Shown here one piece after another: positions 17,718 through 24,961 of a DNA stretch of 60,102 bases. The notes under the pieces are model-generated. The model did not search any database. It saw only the letters and a program-made list of their open reading frames with translations, and had not been told where the DNA came from. The DNA is taken from the IMG/VR virus record IMGVR_UViG_3300022221_000008, positions 1 to 60,102 of that record. One strand, written 5' to 3'. Origin of the DNA: a virus. The first letter of the stretch is position 1. Each line of letters begins with the position of its first letter. Made by a program: the position numbers and the translations under genes.

Positions 17718-17878
17718 GCCTGCGCAACAAAGACCCGGAAGCGGGCTCTCTCGTGAAAGCGCCTTGCCTGATCGGCCTTGGAGCCTTCTTCCGCCTGGTC
17801 GACCCACGCCAAAAGCAGGGGCTCGTGATGCTCTGCGGACAGGGGCAGGAAATGCCGGACTTCCTGTCGGCGCCCTAG
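17714..17878 (+). CDS. Possible 54-residue protein at the end of the lysis block
   Basis: This frame begins at GTG 17714 overlapping the previous stop and ends at TAG 17878, which shares CTAG with the stop of the opposite-strand gene. The coupled start favours a real gene, while the lack of any motif weighs against it. Confidence 0.35.
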   Translation: MSLRNKDPEAGSLVKAPCLIGLGAFFRLVDPRQKQGLVMLCGQGQEMPDFLSAP

Positions 17879-18468
17879 AACCTCCACCCCGCCTCAAGCG
17901 CGATCCCATGCCCGGTCAGCCAGTTGGGCACCCCGTCGCCGGTGGATGTCTTGGTCGTGCCCCAAGCCTGGTAACCCGCCCGCAGGAGCATGGATTTCCA
18001 CTCAACCTGTAGGCCGCCCTTGATCTGCCCCACGCCGACCAGCTTTGTAGCGCGCGTGGTGTCGAAGGCCGCCGGCCCCACCCCAACACCGCCATAGATC
18101 GAGAACGGCCCCCACAGGGCCCCTACGCCCGTCACGGCCCCTCTCAGGCCGGTTATGCGGATCGTCTCGCCGTCGGCGGTGGATTGCTGGTCGTCGTCCT
18201 TGCCGCGTCCCTCGTTCCAACCATGCTGTTTTTGCCAATGGTGGAAGGCTTGCGCGCCAACCCACACCTCCAGCCCATTCACTACGGGGACGATGTAGCC
18301 GCCCTCGATTGCGAGCTCGTATCCGGGCTGTGAGTCACACTCGATATGATTGTGATTCGATACCTGATCGCAGGACAGTTGAGCGCCTTGCAAGAGAACG
18401 TAGGGTTCCGCCCATGCCGGTGCGGCGAGCAGGAGAAGCGGGGCAATGAGCTTGGGTAGGTCAGACAT
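17875..18468 (-). CDS. Phage-encoded outer-membrane beta-barrel protein
   Basis: A 197-residue protein with a clear Sec signal peptide (hydrophobic LIAPLLLLAAPAWA, cleavage after AWA). The mature part alternates polar and hydrophobic residues in strands (YELAIEGGYIVP, GLEVWVGAQAF, GGLQVEWKSMLLRAGYQAW) and ends GWRF, the terminal phenylalanine that BAM recognises. A small barrel of about eight strands is likely, like lambda Lom. It may alter receptors or exclude other phages. It is the last gene of the leftward operon. Confidence 0.75.
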   Translation of the reverse strand: MSDLPKLIAPLLLLAAPAWAEPYVLLQGAQLSCDQVSNHNHIECDSQPGYELAIEGGYIVPVVNGLEVWVGAQAFHHWQKQHGWNEGRGKDDDQQSTADGETIRITGLRGAVTGVGALWGPFSIYGGVGVGPAAFDTTRATKLVGVGQIKGGLQVEWKSMLLRAGYQAWGTTKTSTGDGVPNWLTGHGIALEAGWRF

Positions 18469-19057
18469 CCTCAGCCTCCAATGCCGCTTTGCCGTGGGGT
18501 GATGCTTCTTTCCGAAGAAAGTCCCGCACGCTGTCTTTTGAGTAGCCCTGAGCCAAAAAATAGTCGGCTTTCAGAAGCGCCGCCCTGGCCTCCGCAAGCT
18601 TGCTCTCAAGCCTTGCCATTCGCTTCGCCGCTTCCTCGGCCACCGTCTCGGCCACGTGTTCCCCGACACAAACCCCATCGGCTTCCGTGGCGCCGGGAAA
18701 GTTCTTCTGGTCATCCTTGAACCACGGATAGCCTAGCGCCTTGCCAAGGGTTTGGCATATTTCCTCGTTCTGCCTAGAGCAGGCGCGCTCAAGCTTGGCC
18801 CTAGCGTCTCTTGCCTGGTCAAGCCATACGTTCATGAAGTCAAGGATGGTTTTCCCATCTGGCCTGATGTCGTCTAGCCGCTCGTGCCTGAGAATCTCGT
18901 TCTCGCGCTCAAGCTCTGCGATGCGGGCCTTAAGACCGTCGATAATCCCTATGGCGTCTTCAAGCTTGCCGCTAAGAAACTCTGCGTCAGCCGGCCCCTC
19001 GGCAAAGTCGCTGTAGTCGCGCTGGGGCATCCGATAGGCTTTCTGGTCTTCGGTCAT
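18461..19057 (-). CDS. Coiled-coil protein of unknown function
   Basis: A 198-residue protein with two charged helical regions. Residues 28-60 have coiled-coil spacing (LEDAIGIIDGLKARIAELER), and residues 140-175 form a second helix. It overlaps the next gene by eight bases and the previous by four (ATGA). There is no enzymatic motif. Similar coiled-coil proteins occur in phage early regions without known roles. Confidence 0.55.
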   Translation of the reverse strand: MTEDQKAYRMPQRDYSDFAEGPADAEFLSGKLEDAIGIIDGLKARIAELERENEILRHERLDDIRPDGKTILDFMNVWLDQARDARAKLERACSRQNEEICQTLGKALGYPWFKDDQKNFPGATEADGVCVGEHVAETVAEEAAKRMARLESKLAEARAALLKADYFLAQGYSKDSVRDFLRKEASPHGKAALEAEDV

Positions 19058-19317
19058 GTTTCCTCCGGGGGTGGGGGAAGGGGCATGTAGTGTGTCGGCT
19101 GATCGGCGGCAGATGTGTGTCCATTAACTGACCAAACGCCACCGCCCCATTCAGCCCATGAGCAAATGGCCACATCTTGTCTGGCCACATAGCCGCGCCT
19201 TCCAGGTAGGAAGCCAAGGAACGCTGTTCCGTCTCTAGGCGCGCTCTCAATAGTCCGCCACCCGTGCCCGTCTGGCTTTGTCAGGTCGGGGCCGTGTCCC
19301 CAGATGCCGCCGGTCAT
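19054..19317 (-). CDS. DUF551-like small protein
   Basis: An 87-residue protein. I start it at ATG 19317, overlapping the previous stop as ATGA, although an upstream ATG at 19335 exists. The pattern fits DUF551-type phage proteins: WRTIESAPRDGTAFLGF near the N-terminus, a tryptophan-rich centre, and THYMPLPPPPEE at the end. The function of the family is unknown. Confidence 0.65.
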   Translation of the reverse strand: MTGGIWGHGPDLTKPDGHGWRTIESAPRDGTAFLGFLPGRRGYVARQDVAICSWAEWGGGVWSVNGHTSAADQPTHYMPLPPPPEET

Positions 19318-19406
19318 GTGAAGAAGACTCCCCATACGAAGGCTGCCATAGCGATAGCCACCAGCCCCAAGATGCAGGCGTAGTCAATCCATGTCGGTTT
19401 GCTCAC
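19314..19406 (-). CDS. Single-span membrane microprotein
   Basis: A 30-residue frame from GTG 19406 to TGA 19314. Both ends overlap neighbours by four bases (GTGA and ATGA), which supports translation. After a short polar start nearly all residues are hydrophobic (ACILGLVAIAMAAFVWGVFF), one membrane span. The function is unknown. Confidence 0.45.
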   Translation of the reverse strand: MSKPTWIDYACILGLVAIAMAAFVWGVFFT

Positions 19407-20137
19407 GTCGCTTCTCCTATGTTGGCCAGAGTGGGGCGGAAGGTCATAGCCACCACCTCGGGGTTCTCATCCCAGGCGCCGGGGCCGTGAGGGGAAGTCC
19501 AGACCAGGCGAAAGCAAAATTCCGGCGTCGGCCCCCATTGCGGCTGGTCGCGCTCATTCTTTGACGCCCCCCAGCCCTGCCGGGTGCCTGGCGCGAGCCA
19601 AACCCCCTCCATCGGGTCTTTCTCGATATCGATGAAATGTTCCTGGGCGAAGTCGCGATACCACTCCAGATCCTCAGCTGTAGGCTCGGTCTTGTAGATG
19701 CCCTCCGCTATCGCATCTTCTTCGCTGATCGCCTGCACCGGCTCTCTCTTGACGGCGGTCACGTGCAGGGTGATGCGGGAAGCCCAGCGGGGCATGTGGA
19801 TGGAGGGCGTCCAGCACCACTCATGAGCGTTGTCCAAATCCGCCTTGTAGACAGCGCTTCTTGGCGGGCCGTCGACTTCTGCCCACGTCTCTCTGACCCA
19901 CAGCCGATCTCCAGGCTTCACGCGCTGCCAGGTGGTGGGCATGGGGCCTGGGCCTTTGCACAATTGATGATCGGCGTGAAGGGTCATGTCGGCTCGCGAG
20001 TAGCCGCAAGCGGGGCAACGCCCATCGCCCTTCCAGGCCAGCCTTCGCGTCTGCGTCTTCCCCGTGCCGGGCCGGTCGATCTCCCGCAAGAGGGCCTTGA
20101 CCATGGGGCCGCTGAAGATGATGCCGTAGTCAGTCAT
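19403..20137 (-). CDS. ASCH/PUA-like phage protein
   Basis: A 244-residue protein whose parts match a widespread phage group: N-terminal ILFSGPMV-like segment (here IIFSGPMVKALLRE) and KTQTRR, then RLWVRETW, PSIHMPRWASRITL, QAISEEDAIAEGI and a C-terminal ENPEVVAMTF. The fold is related to ASCH/PUA domains that bind RNA or modified bases. C42 and C45 with later histidines may bind zinc. The exact role is unknown. Confidence 0.72.
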   Translation of the reverse strand: MTDYGIIFSGPMVKALLREIDRPGTGKTQTRRLAWKGDGRCPACGYSRADMTLHADHQLCKGPGPMPTTWQRVKPGDRLWVRETWAEVDGPPRSAVYKADLDNAHEWCWTPSIHMPRWASRITLHVTAVKREPVQAISEEDAIAEGIYKTEPTAEDLEWYRDFAQEHFIDIEKDPMEGVWLAPGTRQGWGASKNERDQPQWGPTPEFCFRLVWTSPHGPGAWDENPEVVAMTFRPTLANIGEAT

Positions 20138-20624
20138 TCCGAATCTCCAATATCAGCGCCGTGCCCTTCTCCAGAGCCACCGGCAGGGGGTTGGTGTCGT
20201 AGATGGCCTGTAGCTCGTGGCAGAGCTTGAGGGGGTCGATCTGCCGGGCGGCCCACCAAAGGCGCTCGTTCGTGCCGTGCTGCGCCTCGGGGCCGTTCAG
20301 GTGGCATTCAGGGCAGAGCGGCAGCGTAAAGCGATCTGACTTGATGGCGGGGGCTTTGCTGTAGCGCCAACCTTTTCCGAGGCAATGGGGGCACGTTTCG
20401 TATTCTGTTCCCCAAGGAGACGGTTTCTCATAAAGCCCGTCCTCACAAAGCACGCTGTTGCACGGCTCACCTCCGCGATAATGCGCCACATGACAGGGCT
20501 TTGCTCCGCACACCACGCACCCCGCTCCCTGCTCGCCGCCGAGTGCAGCGATGTAGCCCATGTACTTCGGGTCACGCACGCGCCCGGTCTTCGGCGTTGG
20601 GGGGCTGGGAGCTATGCGGGACAT
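20130..20624 (-). CDS. HNH-like zinc nuclease or recombination protein
   Basis: A 164-residue protein; ATG 20624 follows the previous stop by one base, which fixes the start. It contains CVVCGAKPCHVAHYR, a second CPHC group, and LPLCPECHLNGPEAQH, an arrangement of paired cysteines and histidines like HNH or Ref-type nucleases in phages. SSB and RusA elsewhere in the genome fit a recombination or packaging role. Confidence 0.62.
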   Translation of the reverse strand: MSRIAPSPPTPKTGRVRDPKYMGYIAALGGEQGAGCVVCGAKPCHVAHYRGGEPCNSVLCEDGLYEKPSPWGTEYETCPHCLGKGWRYSKAPAIKSDRFTLPLCPECHLNGPEAQHGTNERLWWAARQIDPLKLCHELQAIYDTNPLPVALEKGTALILEIRND

Positions 20625-20625
20625 T

Positions 20626-20835
20626 TCACCCTTCCTTTGGCAGGCGCGCCATAGGGAACTGGTCCCATCCTGATTCTGACGCCCCGATCTGGTCAATTGT
20701 TAGCCGCGCACGGTCAAGCAGCTTGAGCACGGCTTCGTCATTGCCGAGTGGTGCGAGCGCGCTGGCCATGGAACCAATGGCAAGATGCAGGTCAAGCAAT
20801 GTGCTCCGAATGTTTTCCAAATCCCTATCGTCCAT
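20626..20835 (-). CDS. Unknown small helical protein
   Basis: A 69-residue protein rich in leucine, alanine and charged residues, probably two or three helices. It sits one base before the next gene and one base after the previous. There is no recognised family. Confidence 0.5.
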   Translation of the reverse strand: MDDRDLENIRSTLLDLHLAIGSMASALAPLGNDEAVLKLLDRARLTIDQIGASESGWDQFPMARLPKEG

Positions 20836-20836
20836 C

Positions 20837-21379
20837 TCACCCTCCTATCCGTTCGGCCATCCGGCCAGTGCTCTGCTCGAACGTCATCATAAGTTCGTCA
20901 AACGCGGCAGCGGCCTCAGGGTTGCTGTCAAGGCCGGCACGAGAGGCAACGCCACACCTTTCGCGGAGCCATTGCGTTGCGTGACTCTCGCTTGGCTCGG
21001 CAGGCATCCAGCCTCTTGGGCATCCATCTTTTTTCCAGGCCCATTTCTGAAACTCCGGGTCCTTACACCGCAGGGCTGCCTTCTGACTGCGTGTCATATC
21101 GGACCAGTGCCGCTTGGTCTTTTCCTGCCCCACAGGAGCCGCTACAGCGTCATCGTCGTCCAGGGGCACGGCAATGAGCCCGAAGCGCTGGCCCTTCTCA
21201 CGGCCCGTCTTGAGGCCCTTGAAGGGGTGCCTTTCGGAGCCGTCCGGTCCATCGTCCAGGAAGAACTCGACATACTGCCCCTTCCGGGCCGTCTCGCCGT
21301 GGTTCGATAGCTGCGCTTCTCCGCAGTAGGTCATCTTGCCGTCGCGGATGGCGGCCGTGATGTGTTCTGGAATTGACAC
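20837..21379 (-). CDS. Conserved early-region protein of unknown function
   Basis: A 180-residue protein just downstream of the SSB gene (11-base gap). It opens MSIPEHITAAIRDGKMTYC and has a strand-rich N-terminal half with QYVEFFLDDG, then a tryptophan-containing helical half (SDMTRSQKAALRCKD). Position beside SSB suggests DNA metabolism. No catalytic motif is certain. Confidence 0.55.
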   Translation of the reverse strand: MSIPEHITAAIRDGKMTYCGEAQLSNHGETARKGQYVEFFLDDGPDGSERHPFKGLKTGREKGQRFGLIAVPLDDDDAVAAPVGQEKTKRHWSDMTRSQKAALRCKDPEFQKWAWKKDGCPRGWMPAEPSESHATQWLRERCGVASRAGLDSNPEAAAAFDELMMTFEQSTGRMAERIGG

Positions 21380-21390
21380 AAACGCCTCCC

Positions 21391-21990
21391 TTAGAACGGC
21401 ACCTCATCATCCAACTCGTCATCCGGCGGCGATGCGGGCGGCGGGGCCTCGGGAGCCGTTTCGAACTCAGAAATGCGGGACCGCTCGACCCACTGCTCCA
21501 GTTCGAATATCGGCTCGAAGCTGTCGCCGTTGATGCCCTTGATGATCGATACGCCGGTGCAGCGGAAGACCGGCACCTTTTTGGGGTTGGCGGCCTTGCC
21601 CTTCTCGAAGAGGTCGTAGGCGCGCTTGACGGAGCCCTTAGCCGCGTTGGCGTTGGAGGTCCACTGCCGCAATCCGAGAGGCTGCCCACCAAGATGGGGA
21701 ACGGGGTCGGAGCCGTAGACCATGACTTCGAAGCCGTCCTTGTACTGCGCCTTGCCGATGGGTTCGGGACGGGGTTGACGTTCGCCATTGTAGTCCCACA
21801 CGAACTGCGGCGGGGAAGCGGGCGGGAAGCAAATCCAGCCGGTCTTGATGTTTTCGAAGTCGATGGCGAAGCGTGGGTTCTGGACCTCGACCTCATCGCC
21901 GTTTTCGTTCTTGACGAACCATCGGCCAGCCTTGGCATTGTACTTGAGGAACGGTGTATAATCACCGCCAGTCGTTAAATTAAGAGTCAC
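21391..21990 (-). CDS. Single-stranded DNA-binding protein
   Basis: A 199-residue protein. Its C-terminus is proline-rich and acidic and ends DDELDDEVPF, the hallmark tail of SSB proteins through which they recruit repair and replication enzymes. The N-terminal 150 residues are strand-rich with many aromatic residues (GRWFVKNENGDE, QFVWDYNGE) as in OB folds. It would coat phage single-stranded DNA during replication and recombination by RusA. The body differs from bacterial SSB, so it is a phage-type version. Confidence 0.72.
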   Translation of the reverse strand: MTLNLTTGGDYTPFLKYNAKAGRWFVKNENGDEVEVQNPRFAIDFENIKTGWICFPPASPPQFVWDYNGERQPRPEPIGKAQYKDGFEVMVYGSDPVPHLGGQPLGLRQWTSNANAAKGSVKRAYDLFEKGKAANPKKVPVFRCTGVSIIKGINGDSFEPIFELEQWVERSRISEFETAPEAPPPASPPDDELDDEVPF

Positions 21991-22201
21991 TTTCGTTCTC
22001 CTTCTTCGGTGTAAAGCTGGGGCACATGCCCCCGTTGATTCCGCTGCACAGCATGAATGGATCGAATCCTGTCCATTTGCCCTCAGCGTCGATCTCGTCG
22101 TGCCACGGAAGTCTCGGGTATTTGGAGCATATCCAGCGCCACCATGGGCGATTCTCCGATACAGCGTGGCGGTTGTCGCAGTCTTCGCAGAGGGTGGTCA
22201 T
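21980..22201 (-). CDS. Cysteine-rich phage protein, probably zinc-binding
   Basis: A 73-residue protein. ATG 22201 overlaps the previous stop as ATGA. It has CEDCDNRH at the start, a WRWIC segment, and later single cysteines ending MCPSFTP, a pattern common in short phage proteins thought to bind zinc. The function is unknown. Confidence 0.6.
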   Translation of the reverse strand: MTTLCEDCDNRHAVSENRPWWRWICSKYPRLPWHDEIDAEGKWTGFDPFMLCSGINGGMCPSFTPKKENESDS

Positions 22202-22548
22202 CTGACGAAACGAGACACCAGATAACCGGCGGGCTCCAGGATGATCGGGACAGAGTGGTTCGCCAAGAGCGCCCCGATAAGGATCAGAACGCCGCCCACA
22301 AAACACAGCACTCCGCCGCACTCAGAGGTCATGTTGTAAACCGTGCCAAGTGGCAGCAACCGCCGTCCATGCTTGATTGAATAGAACGCACAAATCATCA
22401 TGGCTGCGCTAAGGGCTAATGACACCCATGCCTCCACCATTGTATAGCGAATAAGCTTTTCGGTCAGTATCGGCGCATATTCTGTTGCCGCACCTTGGCC
22501 TTGTTCGATAAGCTCAATGAGCTTTTCCGTGAGTTGGTCTTCCATCAC
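22198..22548 (-). CDS. Membrane protein with two or three spans
   Basis: A 116-residue protein with spans near residues 38-56 and 75-97 (GGVLCFVGGVLILIGALLA). The two first codons are both ATG. Just upstream an 11-codon frame (ATG 22580 to TGA 22545) starts with bases nearly identical to the start of the gene at 22201, a probable duplicated leader that could couple translation. Confidence 0.55.
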   Translation of the reverse strand: MMEDQLTEKLIELIEQGQGAATEYAPILTEKLIRYTMVEAWVSLALSAAMMICAFYSIKHGRRLLPLGTVYNMTSECGGVLCFVGGVLILIGALLANHSVPIILEPAGYLVSRFVR

Positions 22549-22576
22549 TTCTGATCCTTCTCCTGGCAGAGGGTGG

Positions 22577-22843
22577 TCATTCCTTTATCTCGAACAGGTG
22601 CCCAACGAGGGTGCCGTCGAACATCTGGAACGTGCCAATGTACTCAACCAATTCCTCGATCTTGTGTCCTGTTCCGGCCAGTCGGAAGGTGCGGCTTTCG
22701 GTTGGCGCCAAAGGATCGACAAGGCACCAGATCATCGGTCCGCCATGTTGGGCCTGAACGCTGAGAATCTGTGCTCTTATGGGCATGGTCAGGGAGAACG
22801 TATCCGTGCTCGGCACTTGAAATTTCCAAACTGCTTTCATCAC
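22577..22843 (-). CDS. Small conserved phage protein (DUF7352-like)
   Basis: An 88-residue protein opening MMKAVWKFQVPSTDTFSLTM and containing QHGGPMIWCLVDP, FRLAGTGHKI and YIGTFQM, the recurrent blocks of a small strand-rich family common in phages of proteobacteria. The function is unknown. The start overlaps the previous stop as ATGA. Confidence 0.65.
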   Translation of the reverse strand: MMKAVWKFQVPSTDTFSLTMPIRAQILSVQAQHGGPMIWCLVDPLAPTESRTFRLAGTGHKIEELVEYIGTFQMFDGTLVGHLFEIKE

Positions 22844-23043
22844 TCCGCATCCTTCCTCTGTATCTCCTGCGCCAACTCAAGGATGGTCTTCAATCTCTCC
22901 TTGTGGACGGCCGGAACTTTAATACTTGATTGCACGTAAGTGTGCGCATGAAGCAATTCCCGATAGGCCATGTCGATATGATGGGCCAATGCCTGCTGGT
23001 CGTCCCTGTAGTCCCTCAGGCGGGCGTGGTCTTCGGGGTTCAT
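22840..23043 (-). CDS. Unknown small helical protein
   Basis: A 67-residue, histidine- and glutamine-rich helical protein. I use ATG 23043 because it overlaps the previous stop by four bases. There is no known family. Confidence 0.5.
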   Translation of the reverse strand: MNPEDHARLRDYRDDQQALAHHIDMAYRELLHAHTYVQSSIKVPAVHKERLKTILELAQEIQRKDAE

Positions 23044-23228
23044 GGCTTGGTCCTGGTTAGATTTCTTGCCAGCCGTGCGGCCAACCCTGCCGCAATAAAG
23101 AATGGCCAAAGAATCAAGGTCACCATTGCTGCTCCAATATCGTTCGTTTTGGCATGCACAGCCGATGCCATTCCAGCCCCGATACTGACGTACAGCGCAA
23201 CAAGAAGTACCCAGGCCCACCAAGTCAT
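23040..23228 (-). CDS. Two-span membrane microprotein
   Basis: A 62-residue protein: span one at residues 4-24 (WVLLVALYVSIGAGMAS), a polar turn, span two at 33-51, and a basic tail. ATG 23228 overlaps the previous gene. It is one of a run of tiny membrane proteins in this operon. Confidence 0.5.
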   Translation of the reverse strand: MTWWAWVLLVALYVSIGAGMASAVHAKTNDIGAAMVTLILWPFFIAAGLAARLARNLTRTKP

Positions 23229-23425
23229 GACGCAATCCACTCCCCAACAGAGAACCCGAGCCAAACCATCATAGCAGCGCTCAGCAGGCACAGCAGAAGG
23301 CCAACCCAGCGCCATAGCCGGGGGCGCTTCGTCTCCGGCGTGGTCATGTGGATGTTCAGCAGGCCGGCCTTCACGAGCGGGGACGGCTGATCGAAGCGGC
23401 GGGGGTTTCCCCAAAGGCGGGTCAT
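23225..23425 (-). CDS. Single-span membrane microprotein
   Basis: A 66-residue protein (a later ATG would give 40 residues). A basic stretch KRPRLWRW precedes one span VGLLLCLLSAAMMVWLGF. Positive-inside topology puts the N-terminus in the cytoplasm. The function is unknown. Confidence 0.5.
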   Translation of the reverse strand: MTRLWGNPRRFDQPSPLVKAGLLNIHMTTPETKRPRLWRWVGLLLCLLSAAMMVWLGFSVGEWIAS

Positions 23426-23426
23426 G

Positions 23427-23693
23427 TCAATCCAATCCTGTCTCGGGTTTAGCCTGTCGAATACGATGCGCCATCAACTCGAAGGCGTCCGCAAGCTGTT
23501 CGCGCCGTTCTGGCGATTTTGGGAGCCAGAATGTCACCGCGCTACGGTCGTCGTCTTTAGGCGGGTGGTGCAATCGGTCGCTGCTATGCAGCATTAGGCG
23601 AACAGCGGTATAGACAATCCCTGTGTTGGAGCGCTTTTCCTCGACCTGGACTTCGTTTGTCATTTCTTGGCTGTAAACGTTAATTCGCATCAC
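23427..23693 (-). CDS. Unknown small protein
   Basis: An 88-residue protein with a strand-rich N-terminal half (NTGIVYTAVRLMLHSS) and a helical end (RREQLADAFELMAHRIRQA). It is one base before the next gene. There is no family assignment. Confidence 0.5.
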   Translation of the reverse strand: MMRINVYSQEMTNEVQVEEKRSNTGIVYTAVRLMLHSSDRLHHPPKDDDRSAVTFWLPKSPERREQLADAFELMAHRIRQAKPETGLD

Positions 23694-23979
23694 TCGTCTC
23701 CTTCTGTGGGGTGGCGAAAACTCTCGCTGCTTTCGCGAAGTCCTTGGTTAGCAATTCATAGCGGCCATCGTTGGTCGCATTGGCTATGACCAGACCGCTC
23801 CCGCGAACTGATTTGGCGTATCGGACAAACGGCATCAGCGCCCCCTCCAATTCCGCCACGCGGGTTTTGAGCGCGGCGTTCTCTGCTAACAGGCGCTCGT
23901 TTGCCTCCTCGCCATGGACCGGGCAATTGTCATCCACCGGCTCTGGCAAGGGAAGGCAAGTGCATATATATTCGCTCAT
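23680..23979 (-). CDS. Unknown protein with N-terminal cysteine motif and coiled coil
   Basis: A 99-residue protein from ATG 23979 (ATGA overlap). CTCLPLPEPVDDNCPVHG gives a CxC and CxxH group at the N-terminus, followed by a heptad-like helix (LLAENAALKTRVAELEGAL). Such short Cys-His plus coiled-coil proteins are frequent in phage early operons. Confidence 0.5.
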   Translation of the reverse strand: MSEYICTCLPLPEPVDDNCPVHGEEANERLLAENAALKTRVAELEGALMPFVRYAKSVRGSGLVIANATNDGRYELLTKDFAKAARVFATPQKETSDAN

Positions 23980-24320
23980 CCCGCATCTCCTTTGCTGGCC
24001 TTGTTGAGGGCGTCTACGGCTTCTTTCTCCCACTGCGCCACTGCCTTGCCTTGTTTCTGACCGATCTCATTCGTCATTTGAAAACTGCAAACACCTAGAC
24101 GCCTGGCTGCTCTGTGCAGCGCCCCACGCAACCGCTCAATCTCCGCGTCCTTCTCATCACAGAGCGCCCGCAAGCGGCGTATCTCGGCGGTTGTGCAAGC
24201 AAGCGCTGTGCGATACCACAGTGGGTCGAGAGCACATTTTGGCATTGACCCATGCGGCCACTTCTCGTCTACCTCCAGGGCCTTCTCAATCGCATCTAGG
24301 TCTAGGGGGCTGTCGGTCAT
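23976..24320 (-). CDS. Unknown coiled-coil protein
   Basis: A 114-residue protein beginning MTDSPLDLDAIEKALE and continuing with a long helix (AEIRRLRALCDEKDAEIERL). It resembles its downstream neighbour in helix composition and could form a heterodimer with it. The function is unknown. Confidence 0.5.
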   Translation of the reverse strand: MTDSPLDLDAIEKALEVDEKWPHGSMPKCALDPLWYRTALACTTAEIRRLRALCDEKDAEIERLRGALHRAARRLGVCSFQMTNEIGQKQGKAVAQWEKEAVDALNKASKGDAG

Positions 24321-24517
24321 GGCAAATTCCTTGCGGCATGCTCGCCCTCTTCAGTCAAAGACCATGCATCCCAGCCGTTCCAATAGATGACTAGGCCAAG
24401 ATCCCTCAGGGCCTTGAGCGCAGGCTTCTCCTTGCGAATGCTCATGCTGTAACAGCCCTTCCAGTCGGCCAGCTTTTTCAGCATGGCGGTTTGGTCATCG
24501 GTCAAATTGTCGGTCAT
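24317..24517 (-). CDS. Small winged-helix-like protein
   Basis: A 66-residue protein from ATG 24517. The order helix, helix, LKALRDLGLVIYWNG, AWSLTEEGEHAAR resembles the second half of MarR/PadR-type winged helices, where a two-strand wing ends in T-x-x-G. It may bind DNA, or be a general phage fold. Confidence 0.5.
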   Translation of the reverse strand: MTDNLTDDQTAMLKKLADWKGCYSMSIRKEKPALKALRDLGLVIYWNGWDAWSLTEEGEHAARNLP

Positions 24518-24735
24518 GATTGGCCCCCTTCGAGCGGATGCGGGCATGGGTCCAAAAGACAGAGCGGGTGCGAATAGGCCGGGTGCGCCATCGCTTCGCG
24601 CTCAGACCTGAACGAAAGCGCCTTTTCCGGGTCCGCTGTCGTGAATGGCCCTATCTCCGACATGCCAGCCAGCCACAGCGGCTTGCCGTCCACTTCCTTG
24701 AAATACTTCAGGGCGAATGTCTTGCTGTCAGTCAT
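24514..24735 (-). CDS. Unknown small protein
   Basis: A 73-residue protein from ATG 24735. It has a strand-rich start (TFALKYFKEVDGKPLWLAG), a helix, and a C-terminal histidine, proline and cysteine group. It overlaps the next gene by four bases. Confidence 0.45.
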   Translation of the reverse strand: MTDSKTFALKYFKEVDGKPLWLAGMSEIGPFTTADPEKALSFRSEREAMAHPAYSHPLCLLDPCPHPLEGGQS

Positions 24736-24739
24736 GGGG

Positions 24740-24955
24740 CTACTCCGCCTTATCCAGTTCATCCATGGCCCACTCGACGGCCTCCGCACGCTCTCTGAAC
24801 CTGTCGCCATCTCGCCATGATGTGGACGATCCGTTCTCGCACTGGAGTTCACGCTGGCGGTAGCTCTCGGCAATGTCCTTCAGCAGGCGCATCTTGTTCT
24901 GGCGCTGGACCTGCTCCAGGGTGCGGGGCGCGCGGGTGAGGTAGGGGCTGATCAT
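24740..24955 (-). CDS. Unknown small charged protein
   Basis: A 71-residue protein, basic at the start and acidic at the end, mostly helical (MRLLKDIAESYRQRELQ). It lies six bases after the alanine-repeat gene. Confidence 0.45.
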   Translation of the reverse strand: MISPYLTRAPRTLEQVQRQNKMRLLKDIAESYRQRELQCENGSSTSWRDGDRFRERAEAVEWAMDELDKAE

Positions 24956-24961
24956 GGTGTC

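Noticed and set aside
17492-17887. 131-residue minus-strand frame across the lysis genes
   Set aside because: It is opposite well-coupled rightward genes and rich in alanine, serine and arginine as expected of a shadow.
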